64,000 nucleotides of DNA from Candidatus Dormiibacterota bacterium (GTDB lineage Bacteria; Chloroflexota; Dormibacteria; Dormibacterales; Dormibacteraceae), in the NCBI GenBank assembly GCA_024280995.1, contig JAMXLM010000040.1:19285-83284 (forward strand). The letters run 5' to 3'. The notes under the pieces were generated by a model. It searched no databases, was not told the DNA's origin, and was given only the letters and a program-made list of their open reading frames with translations. Made by a program: the position numbers and the translations under genes. Numbering within the stretch: position 1 is the first letter of the stretch; each line of letters opens with the position of its first letter. Positions 55,664-63,839 of this stretch are shown piece after piece.

Positions 55664-56717
55664 TCACGGCGGCCACCCCTTCGGCCGTCTTGTCCCACGT
55701 GAACCCGGCGGCCCGCTTCCGCGCCGCCCGCTTGAGCCTGGCTCGCAGCGGCGCGTCATGCAGCGCGACGTCGAGCACTCCCGCAATCTCCTCGGGACCC
55801 GACGACCCGCCGAAGTACAAGGCGACGTCGCCGCCGACCTCCGGCAGCGAAGAATTCCTGGCCGACACCACGACGTTTCCCCGCGCCATCGCCTCGAGCA
55901 CCGGCAGGCCGAACCCCTCGTAGAGACTCGGCACGACCACAACAGAGGCGCGCGCGTAGAGGAGCTCCAGCGTCGGCTGATCGACGGCGCCCAGCACCCG
56001 GCACCGGTCCGACCTGCGCAGGCTCGCCGCGAGCGCAGGATCCCGCACCGGGCCGGCCACCACCAGGGTGACGTCATTCAGCCGCTCTACCGCCGACAGC
56101 GCCGCCGCCTGGTTTTTGCGGGGTTCGACCCGTCCGACCTGGAGGACGAACTTGCCGTTCAATCCAAGCTCCTTCAGCCGGGCGGCCGGGGCCACCGGAG
56201 TCGAAGGCGGGGCGATCCCGAGAGGCACCACACGGATCCGTTCGGGGCTCACCCGGTAGAGCTCAACCAGGTCCTGGCGCGTTGACTCAGAGACGGTGAT
56301 TACAAAGCGCGAGCGCGCGATCGCCCAGCGCGTGCTCAGTTGGAGGTAGGCGCGATCGGCAGGCGAGTACGCGTTCGGGTACCGCTCGAACGCGAGGTCG
56401 TGGACGACGGTCAAAGCGGGTCCAAGCCAGCCGAACGGGACCACATGGCCGGGGACGAAAAGGAGGTCGGGTCGCTCCGCCGCGAGGTGAAGCGGCAGGC
56501 GCACCTGCGACCACATCCGCGGAAATGGGAGGACCAGCGCGTCCACACCCATCTCCTTCTTCGGCCGCGAGGCGAGAAATCGCCAACGCAGCTCGGGAGC
56601 GGCGGCAGGCAACCGTCGCGCGACCTCGCGCGTGAAGAGCTCGGTGCCGGTGATGATCGCGCGGGTTGCGGGATTGACGTCGACCGCAACGGTCCTGGTT
56701 GCCGCGGCGGAGGCCAC
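55641..56717 (-). CDS. GT4-family glycosyltransferase
   Basis: The 358-residue enzyme is a homologue of the convergent gene (E-x7-E in YEGFGLPVLEAMARG, LQVGRVEPRKNQAA, HDLAFERYPN). The end overlaps the other gene by 23 nt tail to tail. It starts at GTG with a TAAGGT box 8 nt upstream (minus strand), and shares a 26-bp divergent promoter with the deacetylase. Donor is probably GDP-mannose or another nucleotide sugar. Confidence 0.9.
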   Translation of the reverse strand: MASAAATRTVAVDVNPATRAIITGTELFTREVARRLPAAAPELRWRFLASRPKKEMGVDALVLPFPRMWSQVRLPLHLAAERPDLLFVPGHVVPFGWLGPALTVVHDLAFERYPNAYSPADRAYLQLSTRWAIARSRFVITVSESTRQDLVELYRVSPERIRVVPLGIAPPSTPVAPAARLKELGLNGKFVLQVGRVEPRKNQAAALSAVERLNDVTLVVAGPVRDPALAASLRRSDRCRVLGAVDQPTLELLYARASVVVVPSLYEGFGLPVLEAMARGNVVVSARNSSLPEVGGDVALYFGGSSGPEEIAGVLDVALHDAPLRARLKRAARKRAAGFTWDKTAEGVAAVIRESLST

Positions 56718-56743
56718 GACAAACGACCTTAAGCTATGCGCTC
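56718..56743 (+). promoter_or_regulatory. 26-bp bidirectional leaderless promoter
   Basis: The whole gap between two divergent start codons (GTG at 56717 minus, ATG at 56744 plus) is 26 bp. TAAGCT at 56730-56735 faces right and its mirror box TAAGGT (minus, 56731-56726) faces left; they share two bases. Each ends exactly 8 nt before its start codon. Confidence 0.6.
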
Positions 56744-57700
56744 ATGCGGGAAGCCATCGGACGGGGGGTCGCCATCCTGGTGCTCCTCGCCGGAATTGGC
56801 TACACGCTGCAGGTGGACGACAGCCCCGCTCCCCAGATGGCTCCTCCGGTCAAGGTGGCGACGCCGGTCGACTACTACCCCCACGTGAGCCCCGTGGTCG
56901 CCGATCGCGGCCTCTACGGGATGAACCGAGCGGTGGTGCCGTTCGGACGCACCGTCCTCGAGCTTCCGATCCTCATGTACCACTACGTGCGCACCCCGCC
57001 GTCGCCCCGACGTGACCTGGTCGGCTACAACCTCTCGATCGCGCCAGCCGTGTTCACCGAGCAGATGGACTGGCTGGCGAGTCACGGGTATCACACGATC
57101 ACCTTCAACGACGTGCGCCTGTACTGGCAGCATGTTCAGCCCCTGCCTTCGAAGCCGGTGATCATCACCATCGACGACGGCTATCAGGACCTCTACACCA
57201 CGGCCTTCCCGATCCTGGTGGCGCACAACTTCACGGCGGTCGCCTACATCGTCAGCGGCTTCGTCGGCACCAAGGGCTACGCAACCGCCGACATGATCAG
57301 GCAGATGGACCAGTACGGCTTCGAGATCGCCGCGCACACCGTCAATCACGCCGACCTCGTGAGGGCGTCGCAGCCGTGGCTGACCTACCAGCTGGTGCAG
57401 TCGAAGCGATGGCTCGAGAATCTACTGGGACACCCCGTCCTCGACATGGCGTATCCGTCGGGCCAGTTCAACATCGTGACCGAGCTGGCTGTCGCCTCCG
57501 CCGGCTACTACTCGGCGACCACCGAGGTGCCGGGGACCGTACATACGCAGGCCGACCGATACGTCTGGACGCGGGTACGGGTCTGGGGCGGTGAGCCGAT
57601 GGACATGTTCATCAGCGACCTCGGGCCGACCATGCCGACGGTGACGATCACGACCATCACCAAGTCGCCCATCCGGCTCGCAATGCTGTTCCAAGCCTGA
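56744..57700 (+). CDS. Polysaccharide deacetylase family protein
   Basis: The 318-residue protein has a signal anchor (about 5-22) and a NodB domain: metal-binding Asp pair in ITIDDGYQD (about residue 144), HTVNH (HxxxH, about 198) and the YPSGQF motif. It would remove N-acetyl or O-acetyl groups from wall or capsular polysaccharide outside the cell. The stop makes a CTGA overlap with the next gene. Confidence 0.9.
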   Translation: MREAIGRGVAILVLLAGIGYTLQVDDSPAPQMAPPVKVATPVDYYPHVSPVVADRGLYGMNRAVVPFGRTVLELPILMYHYVRTPPSPRRDLVGYNLSIAPAVFTEQMDWLASHGYHTITFNDVRLYWQHVQPLPSKPVIITIDDGYQDLYTTAFPILVAHNFTAVAYIVSGFVGTKGYATADMIRQMDQYGFEIAAHTVNHADLVRASQPWLTYQLVQSKRWLENLLGHPVLDMAYPSGQFNIVTELAVASAGYYSATTEVPGTVHTQADRYVWTRVRVWGGEPMDMFISDLGPTMPTVTITTITKSPIRLAMLFQA

Positions 57701-58428
57701 CCGACCAGAGCTCGACACGCGTCCTCGGCGTGAGGGTCGATTGCGTCGACATGGATGGGGCGCTGGACCGAATCGAGCAGCTCGTGGAGAAGGGTGGCCC
57801 GCACCTTCTCGCGACCGTGAACCCTGAGTTCGTGATGCGCGCCCAGAGGGACCGCGACTTCGCGCGCGTCCTCGACGAGGCCGACCTTTGCCTTGCCGAC
57901 GGCGTCGGGGTGGTCTGGGCGATGAATCGCCAGGGATGCTCGATCGATGGCCCGGTTGCCGGTGTTGATCTCGTCCATCCGCTCGCCGCGTTGTGCGCGA
58001 AGCGCGGTCTCAGGCTGTTCCTCCTCGGCGCCGCCCCCGGCGTGGCGATGGAATTGGCCGCGCAGCTCCGGGCGGCGAACGAAGGGCTCGCGGTCAACGC
58101 GCATTCGGGCGGCCCTGAGCCCGAGAACGACGTCGACACCCTGCACCGCATCCACGATCACCACGCCGACGTCCTGCTGGTCGCGTTTGGTGCGCCGGCA
58201 CAGGAGATGTGGATCGACCGCCTGAAAAATCGCCTGGGAGTTTCGGTCGCGATCGGTGTTGGCGGCGCGTTCGACTACCTGACCGGGCGGGTGCCCAGGG
58301 CGCCACGATGGATGCGACGAGCCCGGCTGGAATGGCTGGCGCGCCTTGTCCGGCAGCCGTGGCGCATCCGCCGGATGGCGGTACTTCCCGTCTACGCGCT
58401 CAAGGTTCTCCGTTCGCCTCGCGCGTAG
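57697..58428 (+). CDS. WecG/TagA/CpsF-family glycosyltransferase
   Basis: The 243-residue GT26 enzyme has TRVLGVRVDCVDMDGALDRI, LATVNPEFVMRAQRD, LADGVGVVWA, VLLVAFGAPAQEMWIDR and GVGGAFDYLTGRVPRAPRWM. TagA and WecG add ManNAc-type sugars to GlcNAc-PP-lipid, so with the WecA-like enzyme it may build a linkage unit for a wall polymer. The first canonical start GTG 57730 cuts the conserved VLGV strand. CTG 57697, in a CTGA overlap with the deacetylase, keeps it. Confidence 0.9.
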   Translation: MTDQSSTRVLGVRVDCVDMDGALDRIEQLVEKGGPHLLATVNPEFVMRAQRDRDFARVLDEADLCLADGVGVVWAMNRQGCSIDGPVAGVDLVHPLAALCAKRGLRLFLLGAAPGVAMELAAQLRAANEGLAVNAHSGGPEPENDVDTLHRIHDHHADVLLVAFGAPAQEMWIDRLKNRLGVSVAIGVGGAFDYLTGRVPRAPRWMRRARLEWLARLVRQPWRIRRMAVLPVYALKVLRSPRA

Positions 58429-59154
58429 GTGGCGCGAGACCTATCATCCCGGCCCGTGCTGAGCGTCGTCATCCCCTGCTACAACGAGGAGCTTCGGCTG
58501 CCGCGCACCATCGAGCAGGTAGAGCGCTTCCTCGACGGCAAGCGCAAGGAATACGAGCTGATCCTGGTCGACGATGGAAGCGCCGATGGCACACGCCGCG
58601 TGATGGACGACGCGGCACGACGCAACCCCAGGATCAAGATCCAGGCGCTGCCCCACAACCGCGGCAAGGGCCGTGCTCTCGCCGTCGGGGTCGAGGCGGC
58701 CAGGGGAGACGAGATCCTGGTCACCGACGCCGACCTCTCGACCCCGATCGAGGAGCTTGACGACCTCCAGGCCGCGCTCGACGCGGGCGCCGGTGTCGCG
58801 ATCGCGTCGCGTGCATTGCGCGCGTCCCGCGTGGAGGTCTCGCAGCCTCTGTATCGCGTGCTGATGGGGAAGGGGTTCAACCTGATCGTGCAAGCCGTGC
58901 TGCTCCCTGGGATCTGGGACACGCAGTGCGGCTTCAAGCTGTTCCGCGCCGACGTCGCCCACCGCGTCTTCGCCCACCTCACGACCGATGGGTTCGGCTA
59001 CGACCCCGAGGTCCTCTACCGGGCGCGCAAGCAAGGCGTGAAGATCGTCGAGGTGCCGGTCGTCTGGCGCAACTCGGCGCCGACCAAGGTCAGCCCGATC
59101 AGGAGCTCGCTCGACATGCTGAAGCACGTCGTCCGGGTGAGGTTCCGCGGATGA
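58429..59154 (+). CDS. GT2 glycosyltransferase, dolichyl-phosphate glucose synthase-like
   Basis: The 241-residue GT-A enzyme has VVIPCYNEELRLPRTI, ILVDDGSADGT, NRGKGRALAVGV, TDADLSTP (DxD metal motif) and WDTQCGFKLFRA, as in ALG5 enzymes, which make polyprenyl-phosphate glucose. No C-terminal membrane domain is present. The GTG start abuts the preceding stop, and the stop overlaps the next gene as ATGA. Confidence 0.9.
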   Translation: MARDLSSRPVLSVVIPCYNEELRLPRTIEQVERFLDGKRKEYELILVDDGSADGTRRVMDDAARRNPRIKIQALPHNRGKGRALAVGVEAARGDEILVTDADLSTPIEELDDLQAALDAGAGVAIASRALRASRVEVSQPLYRVLMGKGFNLIVQAVLLPGIWDTQCGFKLFRADVAHRVFAHLTTDGFGYDPEVLYRARKQGVKIVEVPVVWRNSAPTKVSPIRSSLDMLKHVVRVRFRG

Positions 59155-59876
59155 GGCTGACCGAGCGGCGTACTGCCCCTACCGAAGTGCTTGTAGTGAT
59201 GCCGACCTTCAACGAGAAGGAGAACATCGAGCGGGTCGTCGCCGGGGTGAGGCACCTCGGCCACGACGTGCTGATCGTCGACGACGCCTCGCCGGACGGC
59301 ACGGGCGAGATCGCGGACCGAATCGCTGCCGCCGACACGGGTGTACGTGTGCTCCACCGCGAGAGCAAGCTCGGGATCGGGAGCGCCTATGAGGACGGGT
59401 TCCGGATCGGGCTGCGGGAGGGCACGGGGCTGTTCGTCGAGATGGACGCGGACGGCTCGCATCGGGCTCAGGACCTTGACGCGATCGTCGAGGCAGCGCG
59501 TGGCAGCGGCGGCATGGCCATCGGCTCGCGCTACATGCGCGGCGGTGAGATCGTCGGCTGGCCGGCACACCGCCTCCTTCTCTCCCGCGGCGCGAACGTC
59601 TACTGCCGCATCCTGCTCGGCCTGCGCGTGCGCGACTGCACGTCCGGTTTCCGCTGCTACACGCGCGACCTGCTCTCCCAGATCAAGCTCGACCAGGTGG
59701 TCTCGCAGGGATACTCCTTCCAGATCGAGATGGTCCACCGGACCGTGCGCCTGGGCTATCCGGTCGTCGAGGTGCCGATCACTTTCGAGGATCGAATCGC
59801 TGGGGCGTCGAAGGTTTCGCAGGGTGAGATACGTCGTGCTCTCTGGACCGTGGTCAAGCTGAGGATCTCGGGATGA
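59151..59876 (+). CDS. Polyprenol-phosphate mannose synthase-like GT2
   Basis: The 241-residue enzyme has VVMPTFNEKENIERVV, LIVDDASPDGTGEIAD, EMDADGSHRAQDL (DxD) and SRYMRGGEIVGWPAHRLLLSRGAN, close to DPM1/Ppm1. The product would be polyprenyl-phosphate mannose, the donor for GT-C enzymes such as the one at 30258 and possibly the next gene. Coupled on both sides by ATGA. Confidence 0.92.
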   Translation: MRLTERRTAPTEVLVVMPTFNEKENIERVVAGVRHLGHDVLIVDDASPDGTGEIADRIAAADTGVRVLHRESKLGIGSAYEDGFRIGLREGTGLFVEMDADGSHRAQDLDAIVEAARGSGGMAIGSRYMRGGEIVGWPAHRLLLSRGANVYCRILLGLRVRDCTSGFRCYTRDLLSQIKLDQVVSQGYSFQIEMVHRTVRLGYPVVEVPITFEDRIAGASKVSQGEIRRALWTVVKLRISG

Positions 59877-61480
59877 AGGTCATGGAGGCCCCTCTCCCCG
59901 TCAGGGGAGAGGGATCGAGGGTGAGGGGCGTGGCATTGTCCCTCGGCGAGTGGCGACTCCCCCTCCTGATGGGCCTGGCCCTGGCCGTCATCACCGCCGT
60001 CCCGTACGTCTACGCCTATCTCGTTCAACCCCAGGGCCACGTCTTCGCCGGCTTCTTCTACCTGGGCGATGACGCGAACACCTACCTGGCCAAGATGCGC
60101 CAGGGGTGGGAGGGCTCGTGGTCGTGGCAGAACCGATACACCACCGAGGCAAGCCCGAACGCCTACCTGTTCATGTTCTGGATCGTCCTCGGCCATGTGG
60201 CGGCGTTGACCAGCCTGCCGCTGATCGTCGTCTTCCACCTGGCGCGCGTGGCGGCCGCCTTCGCCCTGATGGCCGGCGCCTGGCTCTTCTTCTCGCATTT
60301 CATCCAGGACCGGTCCGCCCGGCGCTTCGCTTTTTTCTTCTGCGCGCTCGGCCTGGGCATGGGCTACGTCATCCAGGCCCTCGGTCACCCGGTGATCTTC
60401 GGCCACCAGACCGACACGCTCGACTGGCGCATGCCCGAGCTGACCGCGTTCTATTCCGTCCTCGCCCTCCCGCATTTCGCGTGGTCGGGCGTCTTCGCTG
60501 CGTTCGGCGTGGTGCTGACGCTGAAAGCCATAGAGCGCGGGAGCCTGTGGCTCGGTGCGCTGGCAGGACTGATGTGGCTCGGCCAGGCGTCGATCCATCC
60601 GCAGATGCCGATCCTCATGGGCGGGGCGGTCGGGCTGGCGCTGCTGCTCCGACCGGCGGCTCCGCGCGGCTGGATCGCAGCCGCGGTCGCCTTCCTCATT
60701 CCCGCGCCCTACATCCTTTATTCATATCTCGCGTTCGTCGGCAACCCCGAGGTGCAGCGATGGACGTTCCACTCCAAGAACGCGCTGCCTCCCGAGTCGA
60801 TCAGCCTCTTCTTCGCTCTCGCGCCGCAGTTGCTGCTCGCGGCCGTCGGCATCCCGGGCGCGCTGCGCAGGCGCACACGCGAGGACGTGTTCCTCGTCGC
60901 CTGGATCGTGCTGCTCGCGGCGATCCTCTATCTGCCCAACCCGGCGGGCGACCTCCGCCGCCGCTTCCTCGACGGCCTTTACCTTCCTCTCGTCGTCCTG
61001 GGCGCGCGAGGGCTCTACGAAGCGGTGCTGCCGCGCGTGTGCAGCCTTCGCGCCCGCCGGCTCATTCCTTTTTCGTATGTGGCATTCGCCTCGATCGGCA
61101 GCGCCTTTCTCGTCCTGGCGCCGCTGGCGGTCGCCGCGCAGCCCCAGTACACGGTGACGACCGCCGAGTACGACGGGCTCAACTGGCTCGGCTCGCAGCC
61201 CGCCGGCCGTGTCCTGGCCATGCCGGGGGTCGGCCTCTACGTGCCGGCGTACAGCCCCGACACCGTCTACGTCGGTCATTACGACGAGACCTTCGACTAC
61301 GCGCGGAAGACCCAGACGGCGTTCGACGTCCTCACCGGCAAGCAGGACATCGAGCAGTTCGACCAGGCCAACGACATCCGCTACGTGGTCTGGACGGCCG
61401 ACCTTGGCACGCCGCCGCCGGCCGCTCTTGGACCGCCGGCCTACGACACCCCGAACTTCAAGATCTGGAAGCTGTTCTGA
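59873..61480 (+). CDS. Large membrane protein, GT-C glycosyltransferase-like
   Basis: The 535-residue protein has 10-12 spans. An acidic motif in the first external loop (FYLGDDANTYLAKMRQGWEG) resembles the D/E motif of polyprenol-phosphate-dependent GT-C enzymes. The C-terminal 90 residues form a soluble domain. The first 18 or so codons hold a palindromic repeat and read PLPVRGEGSRVRG; the GTG near 59929 just after it may be the original start. Confidence 0.65.
   Translation: MKVMEAPLPVRGEGSRVRGVALSLGEWRLPLLMGLALAVITAVPYVYAYLVQPQGHVFAGFFYLGDDANTYLAKMRQGWEGSWSWQNRYTTEASPNAYLFMFWIVLGHVAALTSLPLIVVFHLARVAAAFALMAGAWLFFSHFIQDRSARRFAFFFCALGLGMGYVIQALGHPVIFGHQTDTLDWRMPELTAFYSVLALPHFAWSGVFAAFGVVLTLKAIERGSLWLGALAGLMWLGQASIHPQMPILMGGAVGLALLLRPAAPRGWIAAAVAFLIPAPYILYSYLAFVGNPEVQRWTFHSKNALPPESISLFFALAPQLLLAAVGIPGALRRRTREDVFLVAWIVLLAAILYLPNPAGDLRRRFLDGLYLPLVVLGARGLYEAVLPRVCSLRARRLIPFSYVAFASIGSAFLVLAPLAVAAQPQYTVTTAEYDGLNWLGSQPAGRVLAMPGVGLYVPAYSPDTVYVGHYDETFDYARKTQTAFDVLTGKQDIEQFDQANDIRYVVWTADLGTPPPAALGPPAYDTPNFKIWKLF
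59890..59913 (+). repeat. Palindromic repeat within the 5' coding region
   Basis: CCCTCTCCCC at 59890-59899 and GGGGAGAGGG at 59904-59913 form a perfect 10-bp inverted repeat with GTCA in the loop, then GAGGGTGAGGGG. Elements of this form are scattered in many bacterial genomes. Here it sits at the start of the gene and may have been inserted. Confidence 0.75.
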
Positions 61481-62999
61481 CGTAGATCACGGACGTGTTG
61501 TCCTCGTAGACCAGCTTCCAGTCCGGCTGGGTCGCGAGCAGGTTCGGCAGCGGATCGCCCTTGTTCTCGACCACGTAATCGACGCCGTACTTGTCCAGCA
61601 CCTGCTTCCAGTTGGACCGCACGTAGTAGACGTCGGCGTACTCGTTCAGCAGGTCGTCGCCCATCAGCGCCGCCTCGCCGAAGATGAAGACCCGACGGTT
61701 CGGGTCGGGGTAGAAGCGATACGCGAGGTAGCCGCCAAAACCGTACTGGTTGAACATGCGCGTGCCGACGTCGGGGTGGGCGGCGAGCCAGTCTGCGGCG
61801 CCGACCGGGTAGTTGGAGGTGTCGAGCTGTGCTTCCCGCGCCGGACTGATCGAGCTCGCGATCCGCAGTGAGGTGGTGCCGATGATCACCAGAAGCACGA
61901 GCGCGGTCATGACGGCGAACACAGGCCGCGGGGGCACGGTGAACCTCCACTCGTGCCGGGTCGTGTACTCGGTGAACCAGCCGCCGTACGTGTTGATGAG
62001 CACCGGCGTCACCGCGGCGATGAACAGGGAGACGTTGCGCACGTTCTGCAGGGCGAGGCCCGTGGCGATCAGCGCGAGCAGCAGGTCGTAGACGGTCGGC
62101 CGCTTCAGCGCGAACCCGATCGGGATCAGAAGGATCATGCCCTCGAACGGCCGCAGCGAGATGTCGTGGAAGTTGGGCGACGCCCACTCGACTATGAGCC
62201 GCTGCTGCGCCTCGCTGCCCTGGGTCTGGAACGGGTAGGGGTAGAGGCTGAGGAAGTGCGGCGTTGCCGCGACGGCGACCGCCGACGCCACGCCGACGAT
62301 CACCAACCTGCGCACGTGCATCCGATGTACGGGGTTCTCCTGGTCCCACGCCCAGCTCCACAGCTCGGCCACCAGGGCGGCCCCCAGCCAGACGAACCCG
62401 ATCACCCAACCTCCGTGGAGGTTCGCCCAGGCAACCATCACGAGAGGGAAATAGACGATCGCGCGGCTGCGACCGCTCAGGTAACCGCGCAGCCAGTAGA
62501 GCTCGAGGCAGCTCAGCGTGAAGGTGATCATCTGCGCCCTCGGTCCCCAAACCGGCGCTCCGGCGATCGCCGCGAGCGCCAGGCCCACGCCGATGAACAC
62601 GAAGGGCTGCCGGCGAACCTGCAGGTAGATCAGCCAGAACCCGGCCCACGTCAAGAGCCCGAACAGGATCACCAGCACCGTGAGGCCGAAAGTGCTGTAG
62701 GTCAGCCACATCAGGATCTCGGTCAGGTATTCGTGGTCGGTCCATACGTGGCCGCTGACCGTGTACGTGAACAGGTCGCTGGTAGGAAGCCGGCCGTTGT
62801 CCACCATCCAGCGGCCCACGCGCAGGTGCCACCAGAAGTCCGGGTCTTGCTCCGCGCCGATGAACAACGACAGCATGACCACCAGCACGCTGCCGATCAG
62901 CAGCGTCCGCGCGCTGAGACGTTCGCTCAACCGGAGCTGAGTGACCGCGCTAGCCGCGCCGGAAGGGGTTGGGTAGGTAGCGGGGGACGCGTCTTGCAT
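61458..62999 (-). CDS. Large multi-span membrane protein of unknown function
   Basis: The 513-residue protein has about 11 spans. The first external loop has EQDPDFWWHLRVGRWMVDNGRLPTSDLFTYTVSG, a pattern I associate with a widespread set of uncharacterised, GT-C-like membrane proteins. Its soluble C-terminal part (NQYGFGGYLAYRF, then GDDLLNEYADVYYV) resembles that of the convergent gene in type. The 3' ends overlap by 23 nt. The ATG overlaps the preceding gene by 50 nt; TTG 62930 is an alternative start that avoids it. Confidence 0.65.
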   Translation of the reverse strand: MQDASPATYPTPSGAASAVTQLRLSERLSARTLLIGSVLVVMLSLFIGAEQDPDFWWHLRVGRWMVDNGRLPTSDLFTYTVSGHVWTDHEYLTEILMWLTYSTFGLTVLVILFGLLTWAGFWLIYLQVRRQPFVFIGVGLALAAIAGAPVWGPRAQMITFTLSCLELYWLRGYLSGRSRAIVYFPLVMVAWANLHGGWVIGFVWLGAALVAELWSWAWDQENPVHRMHVRRLVIVGVASAVAVAATPHFLSLYPYPFQTQGSEAQQRLIVEWASPNFHDISLRPFEGMILLIPIGFALKRPTVYDLLLALIATGLALQNVRNVSLFIAAVTPVLINTYGGWFTEYTTRHEWRFTVPPRPVFAVMTALVLLVIIGTTSLRIASSISPAREAQLDTSNYPVGAADWLAAHPDVGTRMFNQYGFGGYLAYRFYPDPNRRVFIFGEAALMGDDLLNEYADVYYVRSNWKQVLDKYGVDYVVENKGDPLPNLLATQPDWKLVYEDNTSVIYVRTASRS

Positions 63000-63651
63000 A
63001 TGCCAGGTACTCGGCCGGGAAGCTCAGGGCGAGGATGCGCTCTTCCCAACGGATCCGCATCAGCTCGCAGGCGACGAAGTATGCGATCGCGAGCGCGCTG
63101 AGCCAGCCCGCGGTCGCCAGGTTGACGCCGATCGCCGTCGCCACCTCGCCCAGGTAGACGGGATGGCGGCTCAGCCCATAGGGGCCACCCGTGACCAGGC
63201 GGCGAGCCTCGGGAATGATCGAGAAGGATCGCCGAAGGTAGGCAAGCCCCCACACCGAGTAGGCAAGGCCGGCTGTGGCGAGCACGTCGGCGACCAGGAC
63301 AAGGCCCTCACGGCGGCTGCCGCCCGGCAGGAAGCTGGCGCCGATCGCCGCGAAAGTTCCGCTGAAGGAGATGAAGATGACGGCGACCCGGTGGTCGGTG
63401 CCCAGTCGCGGCAGGCGAACCGCATAAAGGACGACCAGCAACGCGAAGTAGGCAAGCGCCAGCACCTGCTGCAGGACGAAGAGCGCGTCGATCGGCCCGT
63501 GCACGCCCTGGATCCCTCCCCACAGCAGAACGAGCTGCCGGACGAGGAACAGGCTGAAGAACAAAGAGGGGAGGAGGCGGCCGAGCAGGAGGTCTCGCCA
63601 GTAAGCCGCCGAGCGCCGCTGTGCCGGCTCCGCGACGCTCGTCAGTTCCAT
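62950..63651 (-). CDS. Isoprenylcysteine carboxyl methyltransferase-like membrane protein
   Basis: The 233-residue protein has five to six spans and the ICMT/PEMT motif GPYGLSRHPVYLGEVATAIG followed by RIRWEERILALSFPAEYLAYARRVPRYLP. The C-terminal RHPxYxG and EE form an AdoMet site. In bacteria the substrate is not a prenylated protein in most cases, and lipid or isoprenoid methylation is possible. The ATG at 63651 has TACTCT 9 nt upstream on its strand. Confidence 0.88.
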   Translation of the reverse strand: MELTSVAEPAQRRSAAYWRDLLLGRLLPSLFFSLFLVRQLVLLWGGIQGVHGPIDALFVLQQVLALAYFALLVVLYAVRLPRLGTDHRVAVIFISFSGTFAAIGASFLPGGSRREGLVLVADVLATAGLAYSVWGLAYLRRSFSIIPEARRLVTGGPYGLSRHPVYLGEVATAIGVNLATAGWLSALAIAYFVACELMRIRWEERILALSFPAEYLAYARRVPRYLPNPFRRG

Positions 63652-63660
63652 GCCCGCAGA

Positions 63661-63666
63661 AGAGTA
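63661..63666 (-). promoter_or_regulatory. -10 box of a leaderless promoter
   Basis: On the minus strand TACTCT ends 9 nt before the ATG of the ICMT-like gene. Confidence 0.5.
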
Positions 63667-63705
63667 GCGACCGGGAAAGCCGGCCCGGTCGTTTTGGCTA
63701 ATGAA

Positions 63706-63735
63706 TTGACCAACCCGGGGACGGATGTTTAGGAT
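63706..63735 (+). promoter_or_regulatory. Promoter of the Flp pilin gene
   Basis: TTGACC at 63706-63711 and TAGGAT at 63730-63735 are separated by 18 nt. This is the best two-box promoter seen in the window and predicts a leader of about 95-100 nt. Confidence 0.65.
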
Positions 63736-63742
63736 CCTCGTC

Positions 63743-63839
63743 CGCAAGAGCGCCGCCAAGATCCCGCAAGAATCGAAAGGGGGCGGCGTTCAGCAGGTCA
63801 GAAACCTGTATTTCAGGAAAAGGAGGTGAATTTAGAGAG
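63743..63839 (+). promoter_or_regulatory. Structured 5' leader of the pilin mRNA
   Basis: CGCCGCC at 63751-63757 can pair with GGCGGCG at 63782-63788. Just downstream, ACCTG at 63804-63808 can pair either with CAGGT at 63794-63798 or, as CCTG, with CAGG at 63814-63817, so the two small hairpins exclude each other. AGGAGGTGA at 63821-63829 follows directly and could be exposed or tucked away by the choice. Confidence 0.45.

Noticed and set aside
63743..63839. c-di-GMP riboswitch in the pilin leader
   Set aside because: The conserved GEMM tetraloop and receptor sequences are not present.
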